A DNA stretch of 25,746 bases from a virus. Shown in pieces: positions 5,256 through 12,446 of this stretch. The translations under genes were made by a program, and so were the position numbers. The DNA is taken from positions 1 to 25,746 of IMG/VR virus record IMGVR_UViG_3300032236_000539. One strand, given 5' to 3'. The notes below the pieces were generated by a model. The model searched no databases and was not told the origin of the DNA. It saw only the letters and a program-made list of their open reading frames with translations. Position 1 is the first letter of the stretch. The number at the start of each line of letters is the position of its first letter.

Positions 5256-7293
5256 CTTGACCCCTCCTAGCCAATTGTACCAGCAATGAGCCGAGAACGC
5301 TGCCTTGGTCCTCAACGCCGGGTTCTACGCCGTCTGTGACGGCAGCAACAATCTTCTTCTTGTTCTCCAACAGGTCGTACATGTCCAAGTCAATCGTGTT
5401 GGGGGCGAGAAGATACCACGCCGTACAACCGTGCATGTCGTTGATTCGTCCCCACGCTCGGGAGGCGCACTGCTCGTGCATCGCCGGGGTCCAAGCCAAC
5501 TCGCAGAACACCACGTCAGAAGCAGCCGTGAGGGTAAGACCCTCGGAGGCAGCAGCCATGTTGCCCACGAACACCCGGCAGGTCGGGTCAGTCTGGAAAC
5601 GGTCCACGGCAGCCTGACGGTCAGTGACGGAAACCCCACCACGAATCTTCACAGCCATATCGCCGTAGCGAGCAGAAATCTTCTCCACGAAGTCAATGTG
5701 CTCGGCAAAGACAATGACCTTCTCGCCGTCGCCGGACTCCAAGAAGTTGTCAAGCCACTTGGTAATGGCATCAAACTTAATCTTGGAAACAGCGTCACGG
5801 AGCACGGTGATACGAACGAGGTGCTCGGCAGCCTCGGCACGCATCTTCTTCTCCCAATACGCAGCAGAGCCGTCGGAACCCTCTTCCTCGGCCAGTTGCT
5901 TGGCACGGGTAGCAAGGTACTCCACCACATCGGCCTCGACCTGTGCGTACCAAGCGGCAGCAGCAGGCTCCGGGGAGACCAACTGAACGGCGTTGCGAAG
6001 CGGTGGCAGTTCGCCGTAAACATCCTGCTTGATACGACGGACGAAGCAGAACGAACGCATCTTGTCGTTCAACTCCTTGGTGTTGGTCGCCAAGTTCTTC
6101 TTGGGTGCGTACCTCTGCTTGAAACGCCAGCGGCCACCGAAGTTGTGCAGCCTGCCAATCGCCTCCAACTGCGTTGCAAGTTCCATGGGGCGGTTAGTAA
6201 TCGGAGTACCCGTAAGTAGAATTACGAATCCATCTTCGGGCACTTCGCTAGCCAAAGCCATGACAGCACCGGCACGCTTAACGGTCCACTGCTCCTTGGG
6301 GGTAATCGGCGACAGGCAGTTGCCGCAGTTCTTCTGGTTACTGCGGACCTTCTTGTTGCAAAGCGGGCAGACAAAGAATCGCTCACCGTTCTTGATTGCA
6401 TGACTCTCGTCGGCAACCAAGGACACAAACCCGTGCTCCCGAATGTCGTCCAAACGGGTGTGAAGAATGTCGTAGTTGATGACAATGAGGTCACACTTTG
6501 GAATCTTCTCGGCCTTGGTTCCGTTGAGAACCTGAACGGTCAGTCCCGGGAAAAACTTGTTGGCCTCTCGCTCCCAGTTCAACTTGAGGGTGTTGGGGCA
6601 GACCACCACGGCAGGGAACGAGTGCTCCGACGCCAGCGTGGCGAGGGCCTGCACCGTCTTGCCGAGACCCGGCTGGTCGCCAAGAATTGCACGGCGAGCC
6701 TGCTTCAGGTAAAGCACCCCGGCCTTCTGATAGGGCATGAGTTCTTGGGCCAGACCCTCAATCTCAATGTCGCCCTCTAAGGCAGAGGAGGCCTCACGCA
6801 TTTGCTCGGCGCTCTGGATAATGTCCTTGATGCCACTCTCAACGTAGGGGTCAATAGCGAGGTGCTCCTTCTTGGCGAAGGTCACAGCCTCAACAGCGTT
6901 GTTGATGGAGGTCTCCCAATACCGACCAATCGGATTCCAACTGACAGCGGGCACGCTGCTGCGGAGCCTGCGAATAAGGTCGGGGTCATAGGGGAAACGG
7001 ATGAACAGTTTGCTGCCGTCTCCGCTCACGCCGTTCTGGACAATCGTCGCAGCGTGAGGGTCCACGTCAGGAAGCAGCATCAACTGCGCCGTGGGCTCAA
7101 CGCCGTACCTCTCAATGAGGTCACGGACCATGCGAATAGAGGACAGCGGGAAGGAGTTGGTCTTTGTGCTCCCGTGCCACTTCCGGCCCGGAATCATCTT
7201 GCAGTCCTCCACGAACTCCTTGTTGTACTTGTAGGCGACGAAGATTCGGTCCTCGTTCACCCATGCCTTGTTTTGGGGTATGGAAATTCTCAT
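5245..7293 (-). CDS. HARP/SNF2-type DNA helicase with inserted zinc ribbon
   Basis: The product is 682 residues. The N-terminus holds two HARP-like segments (about 10-65 and 92-142, the latter ending WNPIGRYWETS), as in SMARCAL1-type annealing helicases. The SNF2 ATPase follows: MPYQKAGV (Q motif), Walker A GDQPGLGKT (205-213), VVVCPNTLKLNW, DESH box (295-298), a four-Cys zinc ribbon at 309-326 inserted after the DESH box, and LLTGTPITN (359-367). The C-terminal helicase lobe has VIVFAEH and the final QCASRAWGRIND motif. It likely remodels forks or recombination intermediates. No Shine-Dalgarno is visible; the promoter at 7300-7329 would give a leaderless mRNA starting at the ATG. Confidence 0.92.
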   Translation of the reverse strand: MRISIPQNKAWVNEDRIFVAYKYNKEFVEDCKMIPGRKWHGSTKTNSFPLSSIRMVRDLIERYGVEPTAQLMLLPDVDPHAATIVQNGVSGDGSKLFIRFPYDPDLIRRLRSSVPAVSWNPIGRYWETSINNAVEAVTFAKKEHLAIDPYVESGIKDIIQSAEQMREASSALEGDIEIEGLAQELMPYQKAGVLYLKQARRAILGDQPGLGKTVQALATLASEHSFPAVVVCPNTLKLNWEREANKFFPGLTVQVLNGTKAEKIPKCDLIVINYDILHTRLDDIREHGFVSLVADESHAIKNGERFFVCPLCNKKVRSNQKNCGNCLSPITPKEQWTVKRAGAVMALASEVPEDGFVILLTGTPITNRPMELATQLEAIGRLHNFGGRWRFKQRYAPKKNLATNTKELNDKMRSFCFVRRIKQDVYGELPPLRNAVQLVSPEPAAAAWYAQVEADVVEYLATRAKQLAEEEGSDGSAAYWEKKMRAEAAEHLVRITVLRDAVSKIKFDAITKWLDNFLESGDGEKVIVFAEHIDFVEKISARYGDMAVKIRGGVSVTDRQAAVDRFQTDPTCRVFVGNMAAASEGLTLTAASDVVFCELAWTPAMHEQCASRAWGRINDMHGCTAWYLLAPNTIDLDMYDLLENKKKIVAAVTDGVEPGVEDQGSVLGSLLVQLARRGQDGK

Positions 7294-7299
7294 GGCGAC

Positions 7300-7329
7300 A
7301 GCCTACACCTGTCGTCAAGTCGGCGTCAA
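7300..7329 (-). promoter_or_regulatory. Leftward promoter for the SNF2 helicase, probably leaderless
   Basis: Read leftward: TTGACG, an 18-nt spacer ending in GTG, then TAGGCT. The usual distance from -10 to transcription start puts +1 at about 7293, the A of the ATG, which fits the missing Shine-Dalgarno. Leaderless mRNAs are common in Actinobacteria. It lies back to back with the recA promoter. Confidence 0.55.
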
Positions 7330-7341
7330 GTTCTGAGGTGC

Positions 7342-7371
7342 TTGACAAGTGAACTTTCGTTCGTGTACCAT
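7342..7371 (+). promoter_or_regulatory. recA promoter with perfect SOS box in the spacer
   Basis: TTGACA (7342-7347), 18-nt spacer, TACCAT (7366-7371). The spacer holds GAAC-TTTC-GTTC (7351-7362), an exact match to the GAAC-N4-GTTC core recognised by LexA in Actinobacteria and Bacillus. A repressor bound there would block RNA polymerase. The same TTGACA-N18-TACCAT arrangement recurs at 9648-9677. Confidence 0.85.
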
Positions 7372-7393
7372 TGTCTCCGACGAAGGAGGAATT

Positions 7394-8413
7394 ATGGCAA
7401 AGGCCAAAGACCCGTTCGGCGATTCGCTGGACAGTGTTCTAAACGAAATCAACAAGAAGTTCGGTGACGGCGCAGTAATGCGTCTTGGTGCCGAGGGTCA
7501 GGTTGCATGTGAGGTTACGCCTACGGGCATCCTCCCGCTTGACCTCGCACTCGGGACCGGGGGTCTCCCCCGTGGGCGCATCGTAGAGTTCTACGGCCCG
7601 CCGTCTTCGGGTAAGTCCACGCTGGCTCTCCATGCCATCGCTGAGGCCCAGAAGAACGGTGAGGCCTGCGCCTATGTGGATGCAGAGCACGCCTTCGACC
7701 CCATCTATGCCAAGGCAATTGGGGTGAACCTTGACGAACTCATCTTCGCCCAGCCCGACAATGCCGAGCAGGGCCTTGAGATTGCCCTAACGCTCGTCGG
7801 CTCCGGCAAGGTAGCCATCGTCATCATTGACTCCGTGGCTGCGCTGGTGCCTCGTGCTGAGATTGAGGGAGAGATGGGCGATGCTCACGTTGGCCTTCAG
7901 CCCCGGCTCATGTCACAGGCGCTTCGTAAGATGACCGGCATCGTGAGCCGAAGCAACACTCTGGTTATCTTCATCAACCAACTCCGTGAGAGCATCGGCA
8001 AGATGTACGGCCCGAGTGAATACACCCCCGGTGGTAAGGCCCTGCCCTACTACTCGTCGGTGCGTCTTGACATTCGTCGCATCCAGACCATCAAGCAGGG
8101 TGACGAGGCTACAGCCAACCGCACCCGAGTCAAGGTTGTCAAGAACAAGTTGGCACCGCCCTTGAAGCAGTGTGAGTTTGACCTTGAGTACGGTGTCGGC
8201 GTGACCAAGGAAGGTGCGTTGCTTGACTGTGCTCTTGAGGCCGACGTTATCAAGAAGTCCGGTGCGTGGTTCTACTACGAGGGCGAGCAGATTGGTCAGG
8301 GCCGTGAGAAGGCTAAGGCCAGCCTCCGTGAGAATCAGGCCATGTACGACGAGGTTTACCGCCACGTCCTTGAAAGCACCAAGGGGGAGGTCAGCGATGG
8401 CGAGCCGTCTTGA
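7394..8413 (+). CDS. recA: RecA recombinase
   Basis: Phage-encoded RecA, 339 residues, about the length of bacterial RecA cores. It forms filaments on single-stranded DNA, drives strand exchange and, in cells, stimulates LexA self-cleavage. Walker A is GPPSSGKST (68-76), the catalytic Glu is in [11 protein letters not shown] (E98), Walker B is VIIDSVAAL (143-151), and loop L2 is [13 protein letters not shown] (194-206). The usual Glu after GP in the P-loop is Pro here and the Thr after Lys is Ser. ATG 7394 is preceded by AAGGAGG at ideal spacing; an upstream start would lie in the promoter. Its 3' end overlaps the LexA-type HTH gene, and the SOS box at 7351-7362 suggests damage-inducible expression. 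Confidence 0.97.
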   Translation: MAKAKDPFGDSLDSVLNEINKKFGDGAVMRLGAEGQVACEVTPTGILPLDLALGTGGLPRGRIVEFYGPPSSGKSTLALHAIAEAQKNGEACAYVDAEHAFDPIYAKAIGVNLDELIFAQPDNAEQGLEIALTLVGSGKVAIVIIDSVAALVPRAEIEGEMGDAHVGLQPRLMSQALRKMTGIVSRSNTLVIFINQLRESIGKMYGPSEYTPGGKALPYYSSVRLDIRRIQTIKQGDEATANRTRVKVVKNKLAPPLKQCEFDLEYGVGVTKEGALLDCALEADVIKKSGAWFYYEGEQIGQGREKAKASLRENQAMYDEVYRHVLESTKGEVSDGEPS

Positions 8414-8615
8414 TGCCAAGAGTCACAACGAGTCCGTGGTGCTGAACGCCGTTGAGGAGTGGTACAAGGGTCATGCGTATGGCCCAAGTTTCCGTGACCT
8501 TGCCAGCATGACCGGCCTCTCGGTCGGGGGTCTGTTTCAAATTTGCAGACAACTGCGGGATAGTGGTAAACTGATGTACGAGGATGCTGTTGCACGCAGT
8601 ATCCGTGTCAAGTAA
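8397..8615 (+). CDS. LexA-type winged-HTH protein lacking the protease domain, 72 aa
   Basis: ATG 8397 (GGGGGAGG upstream) lies 17 nt inside the end of recA. The sequence matches the layout of the LexA DNA-binding domain: helix 1 ([15 protein letters not shown]), the Y-G-PS-F-R-DLA segment (compare Y-PSVREIA in LexA), a recognition helix around [20 protein letters not shown], and a short wing ending ARSIRVK. It stops where LexA's linker and S24 self-cleaving domain would begin, so RecA cannot inactivate it by LexA-style cleavage. It may compete for SOS boxes or act as the circuit's regulator. The fold call is by eye; target DNA is inferred from boxes nearby. Confidence 0.8.
   Translation: MASRLDAKSHNESVVLNAVEEWYKGHAYGPSFRDLASMTGLSVGGLFQICRQLRDSGKLMYEDAVARSIRVK
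8543..8572 (+). promoter_or_regulatory. Possible internal promoter for the YqaJ gene
   Basis: TTGCAG (8543-8548), 18-nt spacer ending GTGG, TAAACT (8567-8572), inside the 3' part of the HTH gene. It resembles the TTGACA-N18-TACCAT promoters nearby but is weaker, and chance occurrence is possible. Confidence 0.35.
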
Positions 8616-8628
8616 AGGAGCACAAATA

Positions 8629-9651
8629 ATGGAAAACGTAGAAATCATCCCTGTCTGGGACCTCACCGAGGACCAGTGGCTTACTCTCCGTGAGGAGGGC
8701 ATTGGCGGTTCTGATGCTGGCACCATCTGTGGCGTGAACAAGTACAAGTCGCCTTACGCCCTCTGGGCCGAGAAGTCTCGACTCGTGGGCCGTGACTTTG
8801 CCGGAGACGCCGCCAAGTGGGGCCACCGTCTTGAGCCGGTCGTGGCTGCTGCTTACGCCGAGGACCACAACAAGGCCATTGTCTCGTGGCCGGTGCTGAT
8901 TCGTTCCACCGTCCACTCGTTCATGTTCGCTAACGTGGACAACTGGATTGTTGAGCCCAGCGAGCAGTTCCCAGCCGGTCAGGTTACCGAGTGGCGTTCC
9001 AGCGAGGCACCCGAAGGCATCCTCTCCATCTTGGAGATTAAGACTACGGGCATCGCCTCCCCGGGCACGGCTCACCAGTGGAAGAACGACGGGATTCCCG
9101 AGTCCTACCAGTTGCAGACCGTTCACTACGGCGTAGTCACGGGCGTTCACAGCATCGTCTTCGCTGCCCTCCTCGCCGGTCAGGGCCTTGTGGTCCGTGA
9201 GCCGGAGTGGGACGACGACCTCGCTGAGAACCTCGTCGCTGCCGAAGGTCAGTTCTGGGACCTCGTTACCAGTGGTCAGCCCCCTGCGGTGGACGGCACG
9301 GATGCCACCGAGTCTGCTCTTTCCGAGCAGTACGGGCGCTCCGAGCCGGGCAAGGAGTACGACGGTGGGTCGGCTCTGCTTATCGCTTGGGACGAGTTTC
9401 AGTCTGCCAAGGCCGAGGCCGAGGCTGCTGACAAGGTTCGCAAGGAGAAGCGTGCGCTGATTCTGTCCATGGTCGGCGATGCCGAGATTGGGCTTTCCAA
9501 CGGCACGCCCCTGTTCACCTACAAGACCGGCAAGGATGTGGAGAGCGTGGACACCGCTCGCCTCAAGGCCGAGGCCCCCGAGGTCTACGCCAACTTCCTC
9601 AAGACTCGCCCGGGAGCACGCACGCTCCGCAAGGCACCTGCCGGTGCTTGA
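8629..9651 (+). CDS. YqaJ-family phage exonuclease
   Basis: The 340-residue product has the YqaJ/lambda-exonuclease layout: IGGSDAGTICGVNKYKSPYALW (25-46), GHRLEPVVA with acidic residue E69, NVDNWIV with D104, LEIKTT with E136-x-K138, and YQLQTVHY with Q163. These are the expected metal-binding and catalytic positions of this nuclease fold. It resects double-stranded ends to give single strands for annealing. The start at 8629 follows AAAGGAG. The ERF annealing gene is immediately downstream, the usual exonuclease-annealase pairing. The C-terminal region is a coiled segment (AKAEAEAADKVRKEK) plus a final small domain. Confidence 0.92.
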   Translation: MENVEIIPVWDLTEDQWLTLREEGIGGSDAGTICGVNKYKSPYALWAEKSRLVGRDFAGDAAKWGHRLEPVVAAAYAEDHNKAIVSWPVLIRSTVHSFMFANVDNWIVEPSEQFPAGQVTEWRSSEAPEGILSILEIKTTGIASPGTAHQWKNDGIPESYQLQTVHYGVVTGVHSIVFAALLAGQGLVVREPEWDDDLAENLVAAEGQFWDLVTSGQPPAVDGTDATESALSEQYGRSEPGKEYDGGSALLIAWDEFQSAKAEAEAADKVRKEKRALILSMVGDAEIGLSNGTPLFTYKTGKDVESVDTARLKAEAPEVYANFLKTRPGARTLRKAPAGA

Positions 9652-9677
9652 CACCGGACAGATGTTCGGTGTACCAT
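9648..9677 (+). promoter_or_regulatory. Promoter with near-SOS box upstream of the ERF gene
   Basis: TTGACA (9648-9653), 18-nt spacer, TACCAT (9672-9677), the same hexamers and spacing as the recA promoter. The spacer contains GGAC-AGAT-GTTC (9656-9667), one base from GAAC-N4-GTTC, within the longer near-palindrome CCGGACAGATGTTCGG. The -35 overlaps the end of the YqaJ gene. Confidence 0.75.
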
Positions 9678-9703
9678 CTTAGAGACCTAACGAAAGGATA
9701 AAC

Positions 9704-10513
9704 ATGAGTACCAGCGATACCCCAACTGTCAATCAGGCAATCATCAACGTCATGGAGGACGTCGGTGCCGTCGGTAAAGACAGCGTGAACACCGGTCAGG
9801 GCTACAAGTTCCGTGGCATTGACGCAATCGTGGCAGCGATTCAGCCCGCTCTGATTCGTCACGGCGTAACCATCATCCCCCGGATTATCTCCCACAAGTC
9901 GGAGAACCGTGAGGGCATCAACGGTCAGGGCCGTGCGACCATCGCTCGCTTCTGCACCGTTGAGGTGAAGTACACCATTACCGGTCCTGCCGGTGACAGC
10001 ATTGACGCTGTTATGGTTGGCGAGGCCAACGACACGGCAGACAAGGCGATGAACAAGGCGCTCTCCGCTGCTGCCAAGTACTTCTACAACCAGACCTTCT
10101 GGCTCCCGGTTGCGGTGGACGACGGCGATGCTGACCACTTTGAGCAGGGTGGTTACACCCAGTCTGCTCCTGCCCCGCAGCAGAGTGGCGGCAACCTCGC
10201 CAACAAGGTGGCCAGCGCTGCTGGTCGCCCGGCCAGCGCCCCGGCAGCCCCGAGGGCCGGTGGGGGTATCAGCGACAAGCAGGCTAAGGCTGTTTGGGCT
10301 ATCTCACACCGTGGTCTCGGCTGGGACGACGCTCGTATGTTCGACGAGATTGAGGTTGTCTGTGGTGTCCGTGTGGGTGCCATTGAGGACCTCACCTCGG
10401 CGCAGGCTCGTGTGCTGATTGACGCACTGAAGCAGCGTGAGAACGGCGGTGCCCCGGCTTCCGAGCCGATGCCCGAGCCTCCGGCCTACGACCCCGGCAT
10501 GGAGGAGTTCTAG
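9704..10513 (+). CDS. ERF-family single-strand annealing protein
   Basis: The 269-residue product has the ERF core at residues 8-150: VNQAIINVMEDVGAV, GQGYKFRGIDAIVAAIQPALIRHGV, then GEANDTADKAMNKALSAAAKY near the end of the core. A Gln/Pro/Ala-rich linker (155-190) leads to a C-terminal helical domain (ISDKQAKAVWAISH ... LTSAQARVLIDALKQ), a layout seen in several ERF and Sak proteins. It should anneal complementary single strands made by the YqaJ exonuclease. ATG 9704 follows AAAGGAT. Its own SOS-box promoter could express it apart from the recA operon. Confidence 0.92.
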   Translation: MSTSDTPTVNQAIINVMEDVGAVGKDSVNTGQGYKFRGIDAIVAAIQPALIRHGVTIIPRIISHKSENREGINGQGRATIARFCTVEVKYTITGPAGDSIDAVMVGEANDTADKAMNKALSAAAKYFYNQTFWLPVAVDDGDADHFEQGGYTQSAPAPQQSGGNLANKVASAAGRPASAPAAPRAGGGISDKQAKAVWAISHRGLGWDDARMFDEIEVVCGVRVGAIEDLTSAQARVLIDALKQRENGGAPASEPMPEPPAYDPGMEEF

Positions 10514-10516
10514 TCC

Positions 10517-10885
10517 ATGACGCACTCGGAGCCCCTTAGTTATCTACGCATTGAGGGTGCTATGAGGGATTCCATCAATAAGATGGATGACCTCACTAGC
10601 GAGTACGCAACGACGGCCGATGAGTTCGCCACGGCGGAGGCGGAGTTTAAAATCGCCTTCGCCAAGGCGAGGCTCACGGCCCGTTCGGGCGGAGACTACG
10701 AGGGTCGCAAGATGACGGCTGACTTGGCCGAGGACCTTGCAACCGTGGGCACCGAGACCGAGAAGCGTGCTTACGAGGCTGCCCGTGCAAAGCACGATGC
10801 CACTAGGCAGGCACTTATGTCCGTGCGTTCACGACTAGAAGCCCTGCGAAGCCTCATGGCCTCGCACCGAGAAGCAGGAGGATAA
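10517..10885 (+). CDS. Coiled-coil hypothetical protein, 122 aa
   Basis: It starts 3 nt after the ERF stop with a GGAGG upstream. The sequence is almost entirely helical, with heptad-like runs (TADEFATAEAEFKIAFAKARL, TETEKRAYEAARAKHDATRQ), so a long coiled coil is expected. No enzyme motif is visible. A position directly after an annealing protein hints at an accessory recombination role, but that is context only. Confidence 0.8.
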   Translation: MTHSEPLSYLRIEGAMRDSINKMDDLTSEYATTADEFATAEAEFKIAFAKARLTARSGGDYEGRKMTADLAEDLATVGTETEKRAYEAARAKHDATRQALMSVRSRLEALRSLMASHREAGG

Positions 10886-10888
10886 CCA

Positions 10889-11041
10889 GTGTACGAAGAT
10901 AATATGTCGGAGTATCTTCACCAACTGGAAATGGAGAAGTTGAACCTCATTCGGGAGGTTGGCAACCTGAGGCGTGCACTCGCCGAGGCTCACCGCCAGC
11001 GTGCCATCCTTGAGGAGCAACTTCGTTTCTATTACCTCTAG
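10889..11041 (+). CDS. Short coiled-coil protein, 50 aa
   Basis: GTG 10889 follows the preceding stop by 3 nt with GGAGG upstream; an internal ATG (MSEYLHQLEM) is an alternative start. The product is one amphipathic helix with regular leucines (LHQLEMEKLNLIREVGNLRR), ending LRFYYL. The TAG shares a base with the following GTG. It could pair with the coiled-coil protein upstream. Family not recognised. Confidence 0.7.
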   Translation: MYEDNMSEYLHQLEMEKLNLIREVGNLRRALAEAHRQRAILEEQLRFYYL

Positions 11042-11439
11042 TGGAGCGACGTAAGCCCCTTCAGGCTAAGACAGGCCTCAAGCGTGGCTCGCCCCTAAAG
11101 ACAAAAAAGCCCCTGAGCAGTGCTCAAGGGCTTGGTGGCAAGAAGACGATTAAGAAACGGTCAGCAAAGATGAGTGCAATCTACAAGGAGCGACGAGTCT
11201 TTGTGGAGAAGTTTCTGATTGACAATCCCTACTGTCAGGCCCACTGGGACAATGACTGCACCTTTGGTGCGGTAGATGTTCACGAGGTTTTGCCTCGTTC
11301 GCAGGGTGGTAAGATTGTCGGTGGGAAGAAGAACAACTACATGGCCGTGTGTCGCACCTGTCACACCAAGATTACAGATAACCCGCAAGAGGCTCACGAC
11401 CGTGGCTTTCGTAAGTGGTCGTGGGAGGACGAGGACTAG
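11041..11439 (+). CDS. HNH endonuclease-like protein with basic N-terminus
   Basis: Start is GTG 11041, overlapping the previous TAG. Residues 1-50 are strongly basic (KKTIKKRSAKM). The HNH part has Cys65 and Cys73 in NPYCQAHWDNDC, a DVHEVLPRSQGG segment with His81, NNYMAVCRTCHTKI with the Asn, the Cys pair and His108, then His119. Cys65/73 with Cys104/107 would form the structural zinc site and His81/Asn/His108 the nuclease core. Such stand-alone phage HNH proteins may act in packaging, in homing or as general nucleases; location near a methyltransferase does not settle which. Confidence 0.85.
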   Translation: MERRKPLQAKTGLKRGSPLKTKKPLSSAQGLGGKKTIKKRSAKMSAIYKERRVFVEKFLIDNPYCQAHWDNDCTFGAVDVHEVLPRSQGGKIVGGKKNNYMAVCRTCHTKITDNPQEAHDRGFRKWSWEDED

Positions 11440-11440
11440 C

Positions 11441-12121
11441 ATGACCATCCCACACCCGGCGAAGTACAGCCCATCCATCAAGGTGGCGATTAGCGACTTC
11501 ATCTGGCAAGAGGCTAAGATTAATACGCCCGAAGCCGAACCAGAGAACTTCAAGGTCCTTGACCCGTTTGCTGGGGTGGGCAACATCCACGCCCTGCACG
11601 ACCAGTTCGGGATTGACACCTACGGGATTGAGTTGGAGCCTGAGTGGGCTAACCAGCACCCACGCAGCGACGTTGGCAACGCCTTGGACCTGCCATTCCG
11701 TGACAACTTCTTTGACGCAATCGTGACCAGCCCCACCTACGGAAACCGTATGGCGGACCATCACAATGCCAAGGACGGCTCCAAGAGGCACACCTACAAG
11801 CATTACTTGGGCCGGGACCTTTCCAACGACAGTTCTGCCATGCTCTACTGGGGACCCGAGTACAAGGAATTTCATGTTCAGGCGTGGGCTGAAGCCAGCC
11901 GGGTTCTGAAGGTCGGGGGGATGTTCCTGCTGAACATTTCCGACCACATTCGCAAGGGTGAGCGTATGCTGGTGAGCAACTGGCACCTCACCACCCTGTT
12001 TGATTTGCAGTTCGTTTTGGAGGGGTGTACACTGTTGGACACCCACCGACAGGGACACGGCCGTAACGGCCAACTCCGTGTCAAGGGAGAAATGCTCTAC
12101 GCACTTAGAAAGGTAGCATAA
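11441..12121 (+). CDS. SAM-dependent DNA methyltransferase (N4/N6-type)
   Basis: The 226-residue product has the SAM-binding motif DPFAGVGN at 41-48, an acidic end of strand 2 (GIELEPEW), and the catalytic motif SPTYGNRM at 97-104, a variant of the S/DPPY loop that flips out an adenine or cytosine. The order is that of amino-methyltransferases with motif I before motif IV. ATG 11441 follows GAGGACGAGG and comes one base after the HNH stop. It probably modifies phage DNA against host restriction; the HNH gene next door could make a pair but no evidence shows it cuts DNA unmodified at the same site. Target sequence unknown. Confidence 0.85.
   Translation: MTIPHPAKYSPSIKVAISDFIWQEAKINTPEAEPENFKVLDPFAGVGNIHALHDQFGIDTYGIELEPEWANQHPRSDVGNALDLPFRDNFFDAIVTSPTYGNRMADHHNAKDGSKRHTYKHYLGRDLSNDSSAMLYWGPEYKEFHVQAWAEASRVLKVGGMFLLNISDHIRKGERMLVSNWHLTTLFDLQFVLEGCTLLDTHRQGHGRNGQLRVKGEMLYALRKVA
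12005..12033 (+). promoter_or_regulatory. Possible internal promoter in the methyltransferase gene
   Basis: TTGCAG (12005-12010), 17-nt spacer ending GTG, TACACT (12028-12033). It resembles other promoters in the window and would serve the small genes at 12122 and 12273, but coding sequence can produce this by chance. Confidence 0.3.
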
Positions 12122-12280
12122 ATGCGAGCGGAACATCACAACGTAGACATTGGCGACGACCACAACTATGTCCTTGCCCAGTGTTCTTGTGGCTGGAGGC
12201 AGAAGAACGCCAAGCGTCACCTGCGTCTTGCTTCGGCGTATCGGCACCTTGCTGAAGTGTTGGAGGGCGAAGGTGAGTGA
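12122..12280 (+). CDS. Small His/Cys protein, 52 aa
   Basis: ATG 12122 shares a base with the TAA of the methyltransferase gene and the TGA overlaps the next GTG. It has HHNVDIGDDHNY then CSCGW, followed by a helix with KRHLRLASAYRHLAEVL. The two Cys with neighbouring His residues could form a zinc site. The CSCGW element is familiar from small actinobacterial and actinophage proteins, but I cannot name a family or function. Confidence 0.72.
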   Translation: MRAEHHNVDIGDDHNYVLAQCSCGWRQKNAKRHLRLASAYRHLAEVLEGEGE

Positions 12281-12446
12281 GGACAACACTGGAGTTCCGA
12301 CTCCGGCAACGCCGAATTGGTGGCTTGATGACGAGACTCGTCTCAAGTACCGTGGTCCGAAGACTTGGGACCGAAACAGGCAAGAGACAGAAAAACAAAG
12401 GGGAAACCGTCAAACACTTGACGACCCCGATACTGTGGTAGACTAG
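12273..12446 (+). CDS. Small hypothetical protein, 57 aa
   Basis: The frame starts with GTG 12273, inside the last codons of the previous gene, with a GGAGGGCGAAGG Shine-Dalgarno upstream, and ends in TAG at 12446. The product is polar and probably mostly disordered (VSEDNTGVPTPATPNWWLDD), with a basic middle (WDRNRQETEKQRGNRQ). No motif is recognised. Coupling to the upstream gene is the main evidence. Confidence 0.6.
   Translation: MSEDNTGVPTPATPNWWLDDETRLKYRGPKTWDRNRQETEKQRGNRQTLDDPDTVVD

Noticed and set aside
5305-6219. A 304-codon open frame on the + strand
   Set aside because: It lies opposite the conserved C-terminal helicase lobe of the SNF2 gene and has low-complexity sequence without motifs.
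8608-9654. A 348-codon open frame on the - strand
   Set aside because: It is the shadow of the YqaJ exonuclease gene, which carries clear catalytic motifs on the + strand.
12418-12444. TTGACG ... TAGACT as a promoter for the transglycosylase gene
   Set aside because: The spacer is only 15 nt and no second feature supports it, so it is mentioned only within the leader entry.
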